Assembly (NCBI GenBank): GCA_902766265.1
Contig: CACXCY010000130.1
Location: 1-5,882, forward strand
Direction of reading: 5' to 3'
DNA length: 5,882 bases
Origin: an uncultured Bacteroidota bacterium
GTDB lineage: Bacteria; Bacteroidota; Bacteroidia; Bacteroidales; P3
A program made the translations under genes and the position numbers. Positions 5,590 through 5,882 of the stretch are shown here, in pieces; the stretch's first letter is position 1; each line of letters opens with the position of its first letter. The notes under the pieces were generated by a model that ran no database searches, was not told the origin of the DNA, and was given only the letters and a program-made list of their open reading frames with translations.

Positions 5590-5882
5590 ATGAAAAAACT
5601 GATAAATCCTTGGGTGAATCGTAAGGGGTATCGATGCTTTGGCTGTGACCCCAACCACGAACATGGACTGCGAATGACATTCTATGAGGATGGAGAAGAT
5701 ATAGTCAGTCATTGGACACCAAACAATGACAGCCAGGGATGGATTGACACGCTGCATGGCGGCATTCAAGCCACATTGTGTGATGAGATTGCCGGATGGG
5801 TTGTGTTTCGCAAGATGCGTACCAGCGGCATGACTAGCCGGCTGGATGTCCGCTACCACAAGCCGGTGAGTACCAAGGAAGG
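5590..5882 (+). CDS. PaaI-type hotdog-fold thioesterase, 3' end cut by window
   Basis: The ATG at 5590 opens a frame with no stop for 97 codons to the window edge; proteins of this family usually have about 140-165 residues, so roughly the first two thirds are seen. An N-terminal CFGC motif (Cys16/Cys19) is followed by HEHGLRM, like the CFVCGxxNxxGL start of many acyl-CoA thioesterases of the hotdog superfamily. The core signature is LHGGIQATLCDEIAGW (55-70): HGG begins the central hotdog helix, and Asp65/Glu66 occupy the usual catalytic acid position. LDVRYHKPV (85-93) is the expected following strand. The likely activity is hydrolysis of acyl-CoA or a related thioester in the cytoplasm; the substrate cannot be told. 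The N-terminal motif supports this start over Met29. A terminator hairpin lies just upstream, so its promoter is unclear. Confidence 0.85.
   Translation, partial: MKKLINPWVNRKGYRCFGCDPNHEHGLRMTFYEDGEDIVSHWTPNNDSQGWIDTLHGGIQATLCDEIAGWVVFRKMRTSGMTSRLDVRYHKPVSTKE

Noticed and set aside
4863..5654. 263-codon minus-strand open frame across luxS and the tRNA
   Set aside because: It is antisense to a clear luxS and to the tRNA. Its GIQTHDFRNRNPTFYSAELRG stretch is the familiar false peptide produced by translating the complement of a tRNA gene.

Overview
The window looks like chromosomal DNA from a member of the Bacteroidota, most likely a Bacteroidales species (Prevotella/Bacteroides-like). The reasons are a promoter of the TTTG-N19-TAnnTTTG type upstream of luxS, start codons without a clear Shine-Dalgarno sequence in A/T-rich leaders, a tRNA gene without an encoded CCA end, and the sequence character of CTP synthase (LVAPGFG variant of the glutaminase oxyanion loop) and LuxS. 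The genus is an inference from sequence character; no search was run.

Layout, left to right. Positions 1-534 (+) hold a LiaF-like membrane protein whose true start may lie outside the window. It converges with a sensor histidine kinase at 718-2247 (-). The 183-bp convergent gap carries six imperfect copies of an 18-bp palindrome spaced 22-23 bp apart (554-682), followed by an inverted repeat at the kinase stop codon. Between the divergent kinase and pyrG genes (2248-2473) lie a perfect 10-bp palindrome, a good -7 element for pyrG and a potentially folded pyrG leader. pyrG (2474-4081) and mtnN (4090-4764) are separated by only 8 bases and probably share a transcript. luxS (4872-5366) follows with its own textbook Bacteroides-type promoter. 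Then come a tRNA-Arg(CCG) gene (5447-5520), an intrinsic terminator (about 5547-5577), and the 5' part of a hotdog-fold thioesterase gene (5590 to the window end).

Functionally, mtnN and luxS form the two-step route that detoxifies and recycles S-adenosylhomocysteine: adenine is removed by MtnN, then LuxS releases homocysteine and DPD, the precursor of autoinducer-2. pyrG makes CTP from UTP with glutamine as the nitrogen donor and has no direct metabolic link to the methyl cycle, so the pyrG-mtnN pairing is probably transcriptional convenience. The histidine kinase has no response regulator in the window.

Most of the window is housekeeping DNA. No phage, CRISPR, insertion sequence or defence genes are visible. 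The least explained element is the regularly spaced palindrome array at 554-682; the structured pyrG leader comes second.
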